Notes under the pieces: generated by a model
What the model was told of the DNA's origin: nothing
Databases searched by the model: none
Seen by the model: the letters and a program-made list of their open reading frames with translations, nothing else
Shown: one piece after another, positions 38,008-49,574 of the stretch
How positions within the stretch are numbered: position 1 is the first letter of the stretch
How the letters are laid out: every line of letters begins with the position of its first letter
Assembly (NCBI GenBank): GCA_027625915.1
Contig: JANTQA010000015.1
Span: 6,539,001 to 6,603,000, forward strand
DNA from: Anaeramoeba flamelloides
Lineage: Eukaryota; Metamonada; Anaeramoebidae
Length of the DNA: 64,000 nt
Direction of reading: 5' to 3'
Position numbers and translations under genes: made by a program

Positions 38008-39694
38008 TTTTTTTACTTCAGATAATCATGATTTTGTGATTATTTTCATAGACTAGGCAATCGTTAGGTTTATCAGAATTCAAAAGAATTGTATAAAATC
38101 AAAGATTTAGTACTATTCTTTTAAATTCTGGAAAACCGCCATAAGCTTTTTTTTAATTTGAGAAATAAAAAGAAATTTTTTGAAATTTTCTTTTCATTTC
38201 TAAAAGTAAAAAAAAACCTAGGCACTCTACGGCACTTGAAGACACGATCACAGAGAAAATGAGAAATAATCTTCAATAATATCTAAATTATTTATTTTTT
38301 TTAGATCAGATGTAAAATTTTTAATTTATCTTTATTCATAACATAAGAACATCGATTTAGATAATTTGACAATTTATGAATTTGAAAATCAAATTTAAAT
38401 TCTTTCACTTGAAGTTTTTTTTTGGATGTAAAAACTTTTCAATTAAAACATTAAAAGAAAAAATAATAATTTTTTTTTTTTTAGTTTACAAATTAAATAA
38501 AACCAGCCTTAGTTTTTTCAGAATTTATAAGAAATGAAACAAAATATATAATTTTACTTGGTTTATTTGAATCAGGGAAAATCCACAGTATCTTTTCTTG
38601 AGTTTAATGTTTATTCTAAAAATAGATTTTCAGATTAAAAGATAAAAACACAAAAAAATCTCAGTCAGGTTGTTTTTATAATTTTGAGCTTGAAAAGAAA
38701 ATAATTTTAGAATTATAAGAATAAAAATATCAGATCTATTAGTTCTTCAAATAATTAATTAAAGATGATTTTATTGTAAAAATAATCCCAATAACCAATC
38801 TCAAAAAACATCCAATAATTTTTAATTCTTAAATATTCAATAGAATTCTTTTTTATATACTAAGCCAATTTCATCTCAGAAGAAATAATTTTGAGGATTT
38901 TATATAATTGAAATTCAATTTTTGAAATTTATTGGTCAAATTAAAAGCTTTTGGAGAATCAAAGAAATTTTTGAAAATATAAAATAATCCTAAGAGAAAA
39001 CTAAATTTTCAAAGAGAGACTATAAAAATAATCCCCAAAACTCACATAAACAGTAACTATAACAGCACATACCTATAAATATTGCTTCTGTAAAGTAATA
39101 TTTAAAAAGATAAGAGGAATTATTACTGAATTAAGAAACACTGAACATTTAAAATGAGAGAATAAGTGTTGTTTGGCTGAATAAAAAAGTCCATACTTTA
39201 CTGATCAACTCATTAAAGACAAGAAACTCGCCCAAACATTTTCACCTCTAAACAAAAATCACAAATTGTTTCCAAATAGAGGAAAAATGAATCAAAAATA
39301 ATAATTTAGTAGTACTATTCATTTTTTACCCATCCTCTTTAAAATTTTTTTGATACAAAAGTAGACAAATTCTGTACAAATATTTCATTTTCTCCTTTTT
39401 AGATCTCACTGAATAAAAATTTGTGAGAATTTCCAACCCCCAAACCTTCTTTAAAACACACGATTCTTTTAATTTCGGATTGTAGCATAGTTATTCAAAA
39501 TATATTATTTCCATACATTTCGTTTTTTCAATGCAAATCTATTTTAGGTTTATCTCTTATGATCAAAAAATAGATTAGCGAAACATTTTGAACCTTGTTC
39601 AATTCGAATTTCTACTCAGACATAAAATTCATTCAATCCCAAATTGATCTGATTTTATTTACGTAACCCAAATAAATAATAAATCCTTTCAGTT

Positions 39695-39952
39695 TACTGC
39701 TATTTTCCAATTAATATGTTATAATTTTTATTTTAATTTCCAAAATGAATATGAATTATTAGTGCTATAATCAAATTAGTAGAGTAAAAATTTTGTCTTT
39801 GAGTTTACGAAGGCTTTTTGTTTTAAATGTCTAAAAATATCATTTCTAAACCATGTTGTAGTGATCTTTGGTTTGACTTCAGCATATATACAACAAAAAT
39901 ATTTTGGAATTTGATCTAAAAATTTTCATTTTTTAATTGGAAAATAATAGTA
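39695..39952. mobile_element. Z-family inverted-repeat element, copy 2
   Basis: 258 bp and inverted relative to the copy at 30255. It has TACTGCTATTTTCCAATTAA at the left and the inverse TACTATTATTTTCCAATTAA at the right; the interior aligns with copy 1 over its whole length at roughly 80% by eye. Confidence 0.85.
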
Positions 39953-40774
39953 TTATCAGAAGTATATTTTTTTTTAGTTTAATCTATTATTGGTTAACAA
40001 TTCTCATGCATACCTAAATACAAAACATGAACTGAAAGTATTTTTGGTTTTGTTGTTTACTTGAAATTTGAAAAAATAAAAACTAACGAGATTGTTGCTC
40101 AAGAGAACAATTTTTGATGAAAAAAAAACACAAAGAAAACTTTCAAAGACACATAACATTCAATTTACAATCGAAAAGGGTTGAAGAAGGAGATTTTGTT
40201 TTACTTTTGAATCAATCAAAAAAATATATTATTAAAATTATCCAATAAAAATTTGGGTGATCATAAATCAATCAAACAAGCAAACTAATAAATTAACTAT
40301 TTAAAAAAAAACAAAAATTTGATTCTTGATCGAAAAAACAAGACCAAATTAAAAGGGAAACGATTAAACGAAAATAAAATTATGGAATCGTAAAAAACCT
40401 GAATAAAATTAAAAGGGAGACGTAGAAAAGTAAATAAAATTAAATTTTGCCCTTGGGCTGAAAATTAAAGGTCTGTTGGGAAACTAAAAAAATTTCGAAA
40501 CTAAATAATTTTTAAGAGAAGTAAATCCAAATAACTTTTAAATTCCAGAACAATTCAAAATACCTCAACTTATTTGGTCAAAATTTTAATTTGTTATTAT
40601 TATTTTTATTTATTACTAACTTATTTTTCGTTTGTCTAACAGCTTTAACATAATCCAAAAGCCAAAAAAAAAAAAAAAAAAATCCATTACGTTCAAAAAT
40701 ATATTTTTTTCAAAAGTAACTTTTCTTATCTCATTAATTCAAGACTGAGGTATTTGCCATCACGACAGCCTAGC

Positions 40775-42193
40775 ATGGCGTCGTTAAATCGCAAAAAAAC
40801 AAATCTTCATAATTCAAGAAATGCAACGATCAACCAATCACGATTAGAAAAGTTATTGTCGATGGGGAACGGGGTTGTAAAGGGATTAGAGAGCGAAAGC
40901 CTTGGGTTGGCGAATTGCCCCAAGGAGGTTTGCATTGAAAAGTCCATTTTCCACCGAACGTACTTGGTGAATGATCAACAAAGCCAAATTGACAAGAAGG
41001 AATTGGAATATTTTATGATCAAAAAATACAATTTATTCAAAACAAATCCGAAAGATTGCAAGCTGATCAAAAATAATAAGGGTGATTGGGTCTGTTACAA
41101 ATTTTTCAAAAAAACGGACTTCTTTGAATACCAAGTAAACCAGGCGGATTCTGAGGAATTTGCAAACAAAATGTTCGGGATCTTAAAGCACTTACGTATT
41201 GCCTACAGATTGGATCCAAAATCATTCGTCGGTATCAAACTGCCGCACATCCAATACAATTATAAGGTCCCTTCCAAAGTAAGAATTGAAAAAACTGCCT
41301 TAAAGCAGCTTTGCAAAGAGAATACTTCAGATAATGAGGGCGATATGAATTCCAAAATTAAAAAACTGTATCGCGCATTATCATTTTTTTTTCAAGCACG
41401 GTTCAATTTGATCAATATTACAAACAAAAATCGAAAATTCATGGTCTTTGGAAGAAACCACACGATGCTAGAGAACTCCAATCATAGTAGTGATGAAAAC
41501 AGCAATTACCATAAGAATGATAGTAACTACTATGTAGATAAAACTTTAAAGAAATATTTGAAACCAAAATCAACAAAAAAAAGAAAACGAACTATTCAGT
41601 TAATTGATCCAAAGATCAGCCAAATCAATGAGCAAAAGAAATGGAAAAAAAAAATCAAAAAAAAACACAAAGAAAACGAACCAGAAAAAGTGTATGTAGT
41701 CAACAAAAAAAAAAAAAAATCAACCAAAAAGGATAAACACTTGCAAGTAACAGACATTTCTCATCAACGTAAAAAGAAGAAGAACAAGATCAAACATAAT
41801 AGGGTTTCGTTAAAGATTCAGGAGAAGAATAAAAAAAAATTGAAAGAAAAATGGACCAAAAAAATGATCAAACAAAAATTAAAACAAAGAAGGCAAGTCA
41901 AACAGCAATTGGAAGAAAATTCCAATTACAAAACTTGTTCTAATTTTGTTTCAATTGCAAACAACCAGCCGAACAACCAACCAATTAACAACTACAATGA
42001 CAAGGAAAATGGTTTGATTAACAAAGGCACCCAATTAAAGAAAAAAATTGAGAAAAAGAGAAAGAGAGGTGGTGATTTAGGCTATGACGATGAAGATATT
42101 TTGATTCAAAATTGGTCAGAAATGTCAGAAGAAGATTTACAAAGCCAACTAATTAATCTTTTGTTATATGTGAAGAATGGCGAAAATATTTAA
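40775..42193 (+). CDS. Unrecognised Lys-rich protein
   Basis: 472 aa, single open frame, start at the ATG of MASLNRKKTNLHN. The N-terminal half (residues about 45-220) looks globular, with CIEKSIFHRTYLVNDQ, KNNKGDWVCYKFFKKTDFFE, KMFGILKHLRIAYRLDPKSF and IKKLYRALSFFFQARFNL. I do not recognise the fold. From about residue 265 it is very basic (many KKKK runs) with predicted disorder, suggesting nuclear or nucleolar location and nucleic-acid contact. The last 35 residues turn acidic (YDDEDILIQNWSEMSEEDLQ), a possible short interaction helix. No secretion signal or membrane segment is seen. The frame is also open upstream of the ATG, so an upstream exon cannot be excluded. Confidence 0.75.
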   Translation: MASLNRKKTNLHNSRNATINQSRLEKLLSMGNGVVKGLESESLGLANCPKEVCIEKSIFHRTYLVNDQQSQIDKKELEYFMIKKYNLFKTNPKDCKLIKNNKGDWVCYKFFKKTDFFEYQVNQADSEEFANKMFGILKHLRIAYRLDPKSFVGIKLPHIQYNYKVPSKVRIEKTALKQLCKENTSDNEGDMNSKIKKLYRALSFFFQARFNLINITNKNRKFMVFGRNHTMLENSNHSSDENSNYHKNDSNYYVDKTLKKYLKPKSTKKRKRTIQLIDPKISQINEQKKWKKKIKKKHKENEPEKVYVVNKKKKKSTKKDKHLQVTDISHQRKKKKNKIKHNRVSLKIQEKNKKKLKEKWTKKMIKQKLKQRRQVKQQLEENSNYKTCSNFVSIANNQPNNQPINNYNDKENGLINKGTQLKKKIEKKRKRGGDLGYDDEDILIQNWSEMSEEDLQSQLINLLLYVKNGENI

Positions 42194-45100
42194 GTTTTTC
42201 TCGTCATTAACTCGCAAAATAGAAATCATTGAAATTTTATTGAAAAAATTGTTGTTATATTTAAATAATGCCATAATTTGAAAATTAACAAAATAATTTT
42301 AAAAAAAAACATACAACCAAAAAAAAAAAAATAAAAAAAAACCAAATTATTATTCACAAAATAGAAATTTTTTTTTCCAAAACCTTTATTTGAAAAATTA
42401 TTATTATTTTTTAGCAAAATTATATATTATTTTTTCTTTTTATTCTTAATTTTTTGTCTTTAATTGTTCTTTTATATTTATATTTTTAATTAATTTACTA
42501 AATATTTTTAGATTTACTTTTCTTTTATATATTACTTGTAACTCCTTTAAATTAGATTTATTTAAGCACTCTAATATTTTTTATAAATAAATATTAACAA
42601 AAAAAAAATTTTTTATTTTTTTTTTTTTTTGATTTCCTTTATACGTTAACTAAAGAATCATAATATTAATTCGTTACATATTTTAGATAACAAAATGTTA
42701 TCCAAGAAGAATTGTCATTATGTTATTTGTTAAATTCTTAATTAAACAAATTAGAAACAAAAAACATATGAAAAAAAAAAAATAATATAGTCATTTTCAA
42801 AAAGTGATTGCAATTTTTTTTTATGAGATTTGTCAGAATTCAAACTTTTTTAAAGTTTTAATGTTTTAATAAATTGATAACTTTTTTTAAAAAATGACAC
42901 TACCTTTCCTTTTCCAGCCTCTCAACAACATTTAAAGGTTGATATTTCACTTTATTAAAACAGAAAATTTTTGAAAAAGTTTTGATTTTTTTTAAATAGA
43001 TTTCTTTATAAAAGTTTTAAAAAGTCCTCATTTTTTTAAAAAAAATGTCGGAAAAATTTTCACATTTAAATGTCTTAAGCTTTAATTCTATAAATAAAAC
43101 TATAATACATATAGATAATTAAAATAGTCATTTTGCATTCAATAATTTCGTTATATTCAGACTTATAAAAACAGGTTCTGAATATATATATATATATATA
43201 TATTAAGATTGGTGTATGTTTTATTATGGAAATATAGTTTTGAATAATTCCATAAATTACTTTTTATATGTTAAAACAAATACCAATTAATATAATAATA
43301 ATAATAAAGATGGCAAATGTTTAAAAGAATATTTCTACCTTTATCACTGGATTAGATTATTGAAAAATACTTTACTGTTAAAATTTACTAGCGATCAAAT
43401 TAATAATTGAATACAAATAAAAAAAACTCTTTTTCAGTCAAGTTTCCTGGTTTAATTATAAAATAATACATTTCTATGAGTGATTGTTTCAATATTCTCC
43501 TCAAAAATATTATTTCAATTTACTGTTCAGAATATTTTTTTTCTATTTTGTGATTTTCTTTTATTTTCTTAGATATCTCTTCTTCAATTTTTTTCTCTTT
43601 TTTTCTTTTTCTTTTTTAGTTTTTTTTTTTAAATTAAATTTGAAAAAAAAAATAAATGTTTTCAAACAAAAATATTACATTAAGAAAGGTATGTATATGT
43701 AATTTGTTTAAATATAAATAAATTCGATTTAAGTAAAAGGAGCACCAATTTTACCAAATATAGAACATATTCTATATAGTTAATTCATTATTCTTCTCAA
43801 AATAAATTTTTAATTTTTTGGATCAAAATCATTTTTTCTAATTCAGTAATTTTGTTTTTTTTTACAATTTTTGGATGAGAACCATTTTCAATTTATACTT
43901 TTTTTTACTTTTCTTGGTTTGTTTTTTTAAAAAATAAATTTGAAAAAAAAAAAAATAATTGAAAAACTCCATATTAACTTTGAGAAAATTGAGCATTGGT
44001 AAATATTTTTTTTGAAATGAGTCATTTACAATTAAAAAATCTTATTGTCCATAATTTTGTTATTGGAAAGAAATTTAGAATGTTTCAAGGAACTATTCAA
44101 TGAAAAGGGACCAAAATTTTTTAATTTTTTATTCTATTAACAATTTCAAGTTTTTTAAGGAATTTATATATATTATCACCTCGAAAGTTTAATTTTTTCT
44201 ATTCTTTCTAAAAAATTGTCTATTAGTTAATTCTGAGGAAAAAATGAATTTTCCATTTTTTTCTAGGTTACTTTTGTGTGAAATGGAGTATATAAGTCAT
44301 TTCAAAAAATTATAGACATCGTTATTTTTAAAATTTCTTTATTAAACATAATCACCATGAAAATATATAAATATATACAATTATTTACGAATCTGTATTT
44401 GATTCTTAATAATAATTCAATTATGTTTTTATAGGTAATTATTTTTATTAAATTGATAAATTTTTTCATCACATATTGTATGAACTTTTTTGGAGTTGTG
44501 GAAATTGGGATTTGTAATTATTATTTTATTTTTGATAAAAAACAATAATTGTTATATGACATCTAATCTTGACAGCACTTTCAATAAAATAGAAAACATA
44601 TAAGTATAATTTATTATTTAGAAGCAATTTTTTCCTTTGAAATATTTACATATTTCTATTTAAATTGACTGTCCATTGTTTTCTCCAAATATAATGCTAT
44701 TTGTTTTTTCATTTTTATGGAAATATTTCAGTGACATATTTTGGAATAACTACCATAGTAATTGATTGAATCAATATTCATAATTCACTTAATTCAATAT
44801 TTTCAATCAACAAATAGTATCACTAACACAGAGGGTTTTTTGATAAAATGTTTAAAAAAAATGCCCACTATTTTCGGAAATACCTTATATATTTATATAT
44901 ATTCAATTAATAATCTTATAAATAGCAATTGCACTTTTCTTAACAGTAAAAAAAACCATTATATATGATGTTCAATTGATATGTGACTAAAATTTTATTT
45001 TTTTTTTTTTAAGAAAATACAATATTATTACGGACTGAGAAAGCACATTTAAAAGAAATTTTCTGAAATTGATTAACAAAATTTTGTAATTTTTTATTAT

Positions 45101-45591
45101 TATTATTTATTAATGAAAATAACTTCAAACTATCAAAATTTCGTAATTTTAATGTTTACCAATACCAATCAAAAACTAACCAACATGTGAAGCATGATCG
45201 ACCTTCAAAAATCAACATTAAAAAAACGAGGACATTTTTTGAAAAAAGTACCAAAGAGAGACACTCGATTCTTTCGAATCCTGGAAAAATAACAACACTG
45301 GATATTTATCATAAGGAATTTTTTTCACTATTTCATTTTTCTGAGATGATTACAGCATTTTCAAAACTAATTGTTTTAATCTATCATAATTAAATATCTC
45401 CATATTCAATTAAACTAAAATTCATTCTTATGTTTATTTGAATTTTTTTACCCAAAAACAAAACGTTTTTTTCTACACTTAAGACTTTTATATATCATCG
45501 TACTGCTGCTAACAACAATAAACAGAATATTTTCAAAAATTTGGGGTTTTGGAATATGATTATATTTTAAATAAACTTTCTTATTAAGGAG
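42194..45591. other. Intergenic A+T-rich stretch, no gene seen
   Basis: It contains an (AT)n tract at 43182-43204 and many T/A homopolymers. The open frame 45187-45393 (+) includes a non-repetitive stretch (TRTFFEKSTKERHSILSN) but has no recognisable domain, and its relation to the exon at 45655 is unclear. Confidence 0.5.
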
Positions 45592-45654
45592 GTAAGTTGT
45601 AGTTTTGTCTAACTTGACATTTACTAAAATTTATTTTTTCATACTGTTGATTAG

Positions 45655-45796
45655 AGATCCTCGAATTTTGACAAAATCTCTTTTAATAATTTCAAAAAAA
45701 AAAATATTACCAAGAAGGAACAAATTAGAAATGGAAAAAGAAAAAAGAAAAAAACAAAACCAAAAAAGAAAATGTGAAAATGAATTGATTATTTAA
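45655..45796 (+). CDS. Candidate last exon of an unknown gene
   Basis: After a textbook intron (GAG|GTAAGT at 45592, TTGATTAG at 45654, 63 nt) a frame reads DPRILTKSLLIISKKKILPR and then a basic tail ending ENELII. It stops at 45796, overlapping the stop of the convergent Sec23/Sec24-like gene by a few bases. The intron quality and residue composition suggest a real exon, but the upstream exon frame could not be established and no domain is recognised. Confidence 0.35.
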
Positions 45797-48700
45797 GATT
45801 TTTTTGAATATTCAAATGAAAATTATGGAAACGAAGGAATTGATTAAAACTTTTTTCATCTGTTGGCAAAAATCGTTCCAAACTTTTTTTATTTCTGTCT
45901 TCTTTAGGTATTTTCTTTAAAATGGGTAAAATCATTTCTTGTTCTATTACCGAATCTTTGTGAACGGGAATTAATTTATGTTTTATTAATCTCGCAAGAG
46001 AGTGGTTATTTCTAAAAGTATGAATAAAAGGATAAGGAGATCTGAACTTTAATAATAATTGCTGAATAAATGACTGTCCAATTTCCTTGCCTACACTGAA
46101 TTCAATATTATCACCAATACAAATTAAAATTTCAATGCCGGCGTCGAGTATTAAAATATAATCATCGAGCAATAAAGAGACGTCAACAAATGGTATTTGA
46201 TAAATATCATATTGTATCTTATCATGTGTTTCTTCTTGCATTTTTCTTTTTTTTTTATCTTCATCATTATTAACGTTATTAACATTATCATTATTAACGT
46301 TATCATCACCATCTTCAAATTCAATATCGTTATTGTTATTAATGTTAAATGGTTTAATGGCAAAAAGATTTGGATAAATGATTCTTAAAGCAGAGACCTT
46401 TTGGCAACGTAAAAATAATGTACGTTTAATTTCAAGGTCATCGGAAAATGAGGTTATCGAACGAAAACGTTTTTCGGGGATTAATAGTCGGGATCTTATT
46501 AAAGAATAAAAAGTAGTTATTAGCATTTGGACTTGGTTTGGAATATTTTCAAATTTATTCCCAAATTGCTTTTGGATTTTTTTAATAATTTGCTTAATTT
46601 CTTTTAATTTCAAACCATTTTCTAAATAGGAATCCAAAATAAATTCCCTCGATAAAAGCAAGCAAGTAATTTCTGGATTAAAAGATCTTATGCAGGGCTC
46701 CAAATCTTTTACAATTGGTAAAACCCTAGTAAATACTCTTTTAATTCTTTGGTCAGAGTTATTTTGATATTTAATAACAATTTGCACAAAGGCTGGTTGA
46801 TTTTTTTTATTATTCGTGATATAATCAAATTTTAAACAAACAGAAAAGTTTGAATTTAATTTTGATCCCAAAAGGAATATTTGTTTATTTTTTTTGTTTG
46901 TATTATCCTCATATTCGTCCACCATATGATCAGATGCTTTTTGAGTTACTGGCCCTATAATTCTTTGAAGTACGAGATTGTTTGAAGAATTGATTTCTAA
47001 TTCTGAATTATATCCGAGTGAATTCGCATTTTTTTGAATTATTTGTGAAAATTCCTTTCGAAACGTTGGCGTTTCGACAGTGGGCGACGCGAATATTGAG
47101 CCACCACAAATCTGGTTGATTTTTTTCAAAATGTCAACCCGAAATTCCCGTGGCCCAATCAACAATAAATCAATTTCAATTCCATTTTGCTGTGCTTTTT
47201 TACTAATTGTGCTGTACATCACTTTGGTCAGCAATTGCTTTTTCTGAAGAATTGTTTCAATTTCCTCATTGCCATTCCCAATAATATGACTTGTTATGGG
47301 GACAAGATTTGATTTGCTTTGAGTTCCAAAAAGAAAGGTATTAATTTTCTCAAACAAATTTGGATTTCCTTGTTTTACTTTCCTTGTTTCATTATCAGAT
47401 TCAAATTCAGATTCACTGCCAGTGTTTGTTTCAATATCGGAATTAGATTCGAAAAGGGAATTTGAATTGGAATTTGATTCAGAATCAGAAGTAGAATCAA
47501 AATTTGGGTTTGAGTTTAGGTTTAGGTTTGAATTAAGGCTAGGTTCAAAATTTAAATCAGAATCCAACTGATTGTCATTATTTGGTTGTAATCCCGTATA
47601 ATTTTTTGATACTTTCTCCAAATCTTTCTCTTTTTCTTTCTCTTTCTCTAGATCTTTTTCTTTTTCCTTTTCTTTTTCTTTTTCTTTTTCTTTTTCTTTT
47701 TCTTTTTCTTTTCGTTTTTCTTTTTCGTGTTTTTTTTCTTTTTCTTGTAGTTTTTTTCTTTCTTTTTCTTTTTCTTCTTCTTCCTCTTCTTGTTGCTGTT
47801 CTAATAAAATTTTTTCTTCAAAATCTGATTCAAAGTCAGAATTAGAATCAAAATCGCTGTCCGAGAGAATAATTGAGTCAACTCCTTTATTTGGCGCACC
47901 CGAGATAATTGTGATAATTTCTGTTGGGTATGATTTTTTAAAATTTTTCACTAATTGTATCGAAATGTCATACGCCCTTTTTAAAGAGCGAGCACCACCA
48001 TAAATATTAAAATCCTCCAAGTTGTCGTTTCTTTGCAGATTGGACAAAGATCGAAAGATATTTTTGATTGAAGATCGGCAATTGTGAACAAATGATAAAC
48101 AGTTTGTCAGCTTTTTAAGCTGTGATATTAATTCTTTCCCTTTTTGTGCAAGGATTGTGTTGCCGATAGTAATGTCTGAAGAGTTGAGATCATAAAGTGT
48201 TACTAATTTGCCCACAGTTAAAAACGCTAATAATGTCCGAGAAGGTAATTCTTTTAATTCCTCAAGCACCATTTTGCTTAAAGAATTCAATTCGTTGGAA
48301 GGAAGAGACTCGTCAATGATTAAAATCACAATTGATGTTATTTCGTTTCCGTCTTTTGAATGAAGCTGGGGATATAAATTTACTTTATTTTTATTTTCTT
48401 TTTCTTTTTCTTTTTCTTTTTTGTTTCTTGTTCCAGATCGGAAATCCCTTTCTCTCATAATTTCATACACATTCGTTATTGGAGTAAAGAATTCCTCACT
48501 TGTTGTTCTTTTCGGATCTGTATACAGGGTATCATAAAATTGATTACAAAACGGACATTCTTTTTCTTGTTCGTTCTTTCTTTTGTGATTGTTTTCTGGT
48601 TCAAAAATTGGATAAAATCCGCATAACCTACACTTACTTTGATTTCTCTCAAACACAATTGGTGTCTGTTTATTGAGTTTTTCTTGTTGTTGTTTTTCTT

Positions 48701-48854
48701 CCTTTTTTTTTTCTTTTTCCTTTTCCTTTTCATTTTCATCCTCATCCAGATCAGATTCTTTGTTTTGTTCATTTGACACAACACAGTAGAGTGGTAAAGA
48801 AATTGAAGACAATTTATTGTCTTTTGGTATTCGATCGTTTGAAAATGATAACAT
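45789..48854 (-). CDS. Sec23/Sec24-family COPII coat protein, divergent
   Basis: Members of this family form the inner COPII coat that selects cargo at the endoplasmic reticulum. The 1021-aa protein has the family order of parts. A C2-C2 zinc finger (CRLC...CPFC, about residues 75-103) comes first. The alpha/beta trunk follows (TSIVILIIDESLPSNELNS; later GIEIDLLLIGPREFRVDILK, GGSIFASPTVETP). A beta-sandwich and helical part includes LRIIYPNLFAIKPF, and a C-terminal gelsolin-like part has DDYILILDAGIEILICIGDN and then FLPTDEKSFNQFLRFHNFHL. The C-terminus resembles Sec24 more than Sec23. A Lys/Glu charged stretch and an Asn/Ser/Asp stretch (about residues 345-490) are inserted in the trunk, which lengthens the protein. 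It has a single exon with a clear ATG. It may be a lineage-specific paralogue rather than the core subunit, since the zinc-finger and trunk motifs are diverged. Confidence 0.8.
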   Translation of the reverse strand: MLSFSNDRIPKDNKLSSISLPLYCVVSNEQNKESDLDEDENEKEKEKEKKKEEKQQQEKLNKQTPIVFERNQSKCRLCGFYPIFEPENNHKRKNEQEKECPFCNQFYDTLYTDPKRTTSEEFFTPITNVYEIMRERDFRSGTRNKKEKEKEKENKNKVNLYPQLHSKDGNEITSIVILIIDESLPSNELNSLSKMVLEELKELPSRTLLAFLTVGKLVTLYDLNSSDITIGNTILAQKGKELISQLKKLTNCLSFVHNCRSSIKNIFRSLSNLQRNDNLEDFNIYGGARSLKRAYDISIQLVKNFKKSYPTEIITIISGAPNKGVDSIILSDSDFDSNSDFESDFEEKILLEQQQEEEEEEKEKERKKLQEKEKKHEKEKRKEKEKEKEKEKEKEKEKEKDLEKEKEKEKDLEKVSKNYTGLQPNNDNQLDSDLNFEPSLNSNLNLNSNPNFDSTSDSESNSNSNSLFESNSDIETNTGSESEFESDNETRKVKQGNPNLFEKINTFLFGTQSKSNLVPITSHIIGNGNEEIETILQKKQLLTKVMYSTISKKAQQNGIEIDLLLIGPREFRVDILKKINQICGGSIFASPTVETPTFRKEFSQIIQKNANSLGYNSELEINSSNNLVLQRIIGPVTQKASDHMVDEYEDNTNKKNKQIFLLGSKLNSNFSVCLKFDYITNNKKNQPAFVQIVIKYQNNSDQRIKRVFTRVLPIVKDLEPCIRSFNPEITCLLLSREFILDSYLENGLKLKEIKQIIKKIQKQFGNKFENIPNQVQMLITTFYSLIRSRLLIPEKRFRSITSFSDDLEIKRTLFLRCQKVSALRIIYPNLFAIKPFNINNNNDIEFEDGDDNVNNDNVNNVNNDEDKKKRKMQEETHDKIQYDIYQIPFVDVSLLLDDYILILDAGIEILICIGDNIEFSVGKEIGQSFIQQLLLKFRSPYPFIHTFRNNHSLARLIKHKLIPVHKDSVIEQEMILPILKKIPKEDRNKKSLERFLPTDEKSFNQFLRFHNFHLNIQKNLK

Positions 48855-49574
48855 AGTAACAAAATTTACAGTAAAAACAATAGAAAAAAATGATGATCAG
48901 AAATTCATCAAAACTATTAAAAAACTCTTGAAGGTTTTCCTCTTGAAAAGCATTTGAAACCTTTAAAAAATGTCCTAACTACTCAATGATTTCTTAATGT
49001 GAAGAGATTTTTGAATTTATTTCGATAAATATTCTTAACAAAACTTATTTTCATACCAGTTTTATTTGAGATTGTAATATTTTTAACATGTTTTTTAGAG
49101 TACTTCAAAATATTCATTATTTTCAAAATAGTCTTTTGGATCTTGGTTGAGCAAAAATTGAGATTTCAATATTTTTATAAAATAGATAGAGTATTTAAGA
49201 GAAATATATTGAAATTTGCAATCTGTTAATTTGTTTGTGAATTTTATATGACAATTTTATATGAACGTTTATTTTGGGTGAACAAAGATTTGTAAAATGA
49301 AAGTCCTATTCCCAAATTGATGATAATCTTTTTTGAGATTATTAAACTCTAAAATTCTACTAAAGCATAAATTTCTCTTTTTTTACATTGATTTTGGATT
49401 CACCTAATCTTATTTTGAAAAAATGAGCTTTAAGGATAGTCACTAAAGTGTGATCTCTCTTTTTACTGTATTAAGGTGCGAAAATGCTTCAAAGTAAGTT
49501 TCAACCAACTATTTTCAATTTTGACCATTTTTCAGTTTTCTAAATTTTCGTCATTTCTTATCATTACGTAATTT
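48855..49574. promoter_or_regulatory. Divergent intergenic region between Sec23/24-like gene and U3
   Basis: About 720 bp separate the ATG of the coat protein (-) from the apparent 5' end of the U3 snoRNA (+), so promoters for both must lie here. No upstream element or TATA position could be assigned with confidence. Confidence 0.4.

Larger units (their letters stand above)
32640..40774. other. Transposon nest between the SPRY gene and the Lys-rich gene
   Basis: Eight kilobases without a host exon. They hold S-family repeats, the 366-bp perfect-palindrome MITE, W, A, M and C elements inside one another, a CAGTC-type palindrome and Z copy 2. Each is listed separately. Confidence 0.7.

Noticed and set aside
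45265-45285. TTCGAATCCTGG, a tRNA T-loop-like motif
   Set aside because: No matching acceptor, D or anticodon stem can be drawn around it.
47582-47845. Plus-strand Phe/Leu-rich frame resembling membrane segments
   Set aside because: Antisense of the Lys/Glu repeat in the Sec23/Sec24-like gene.
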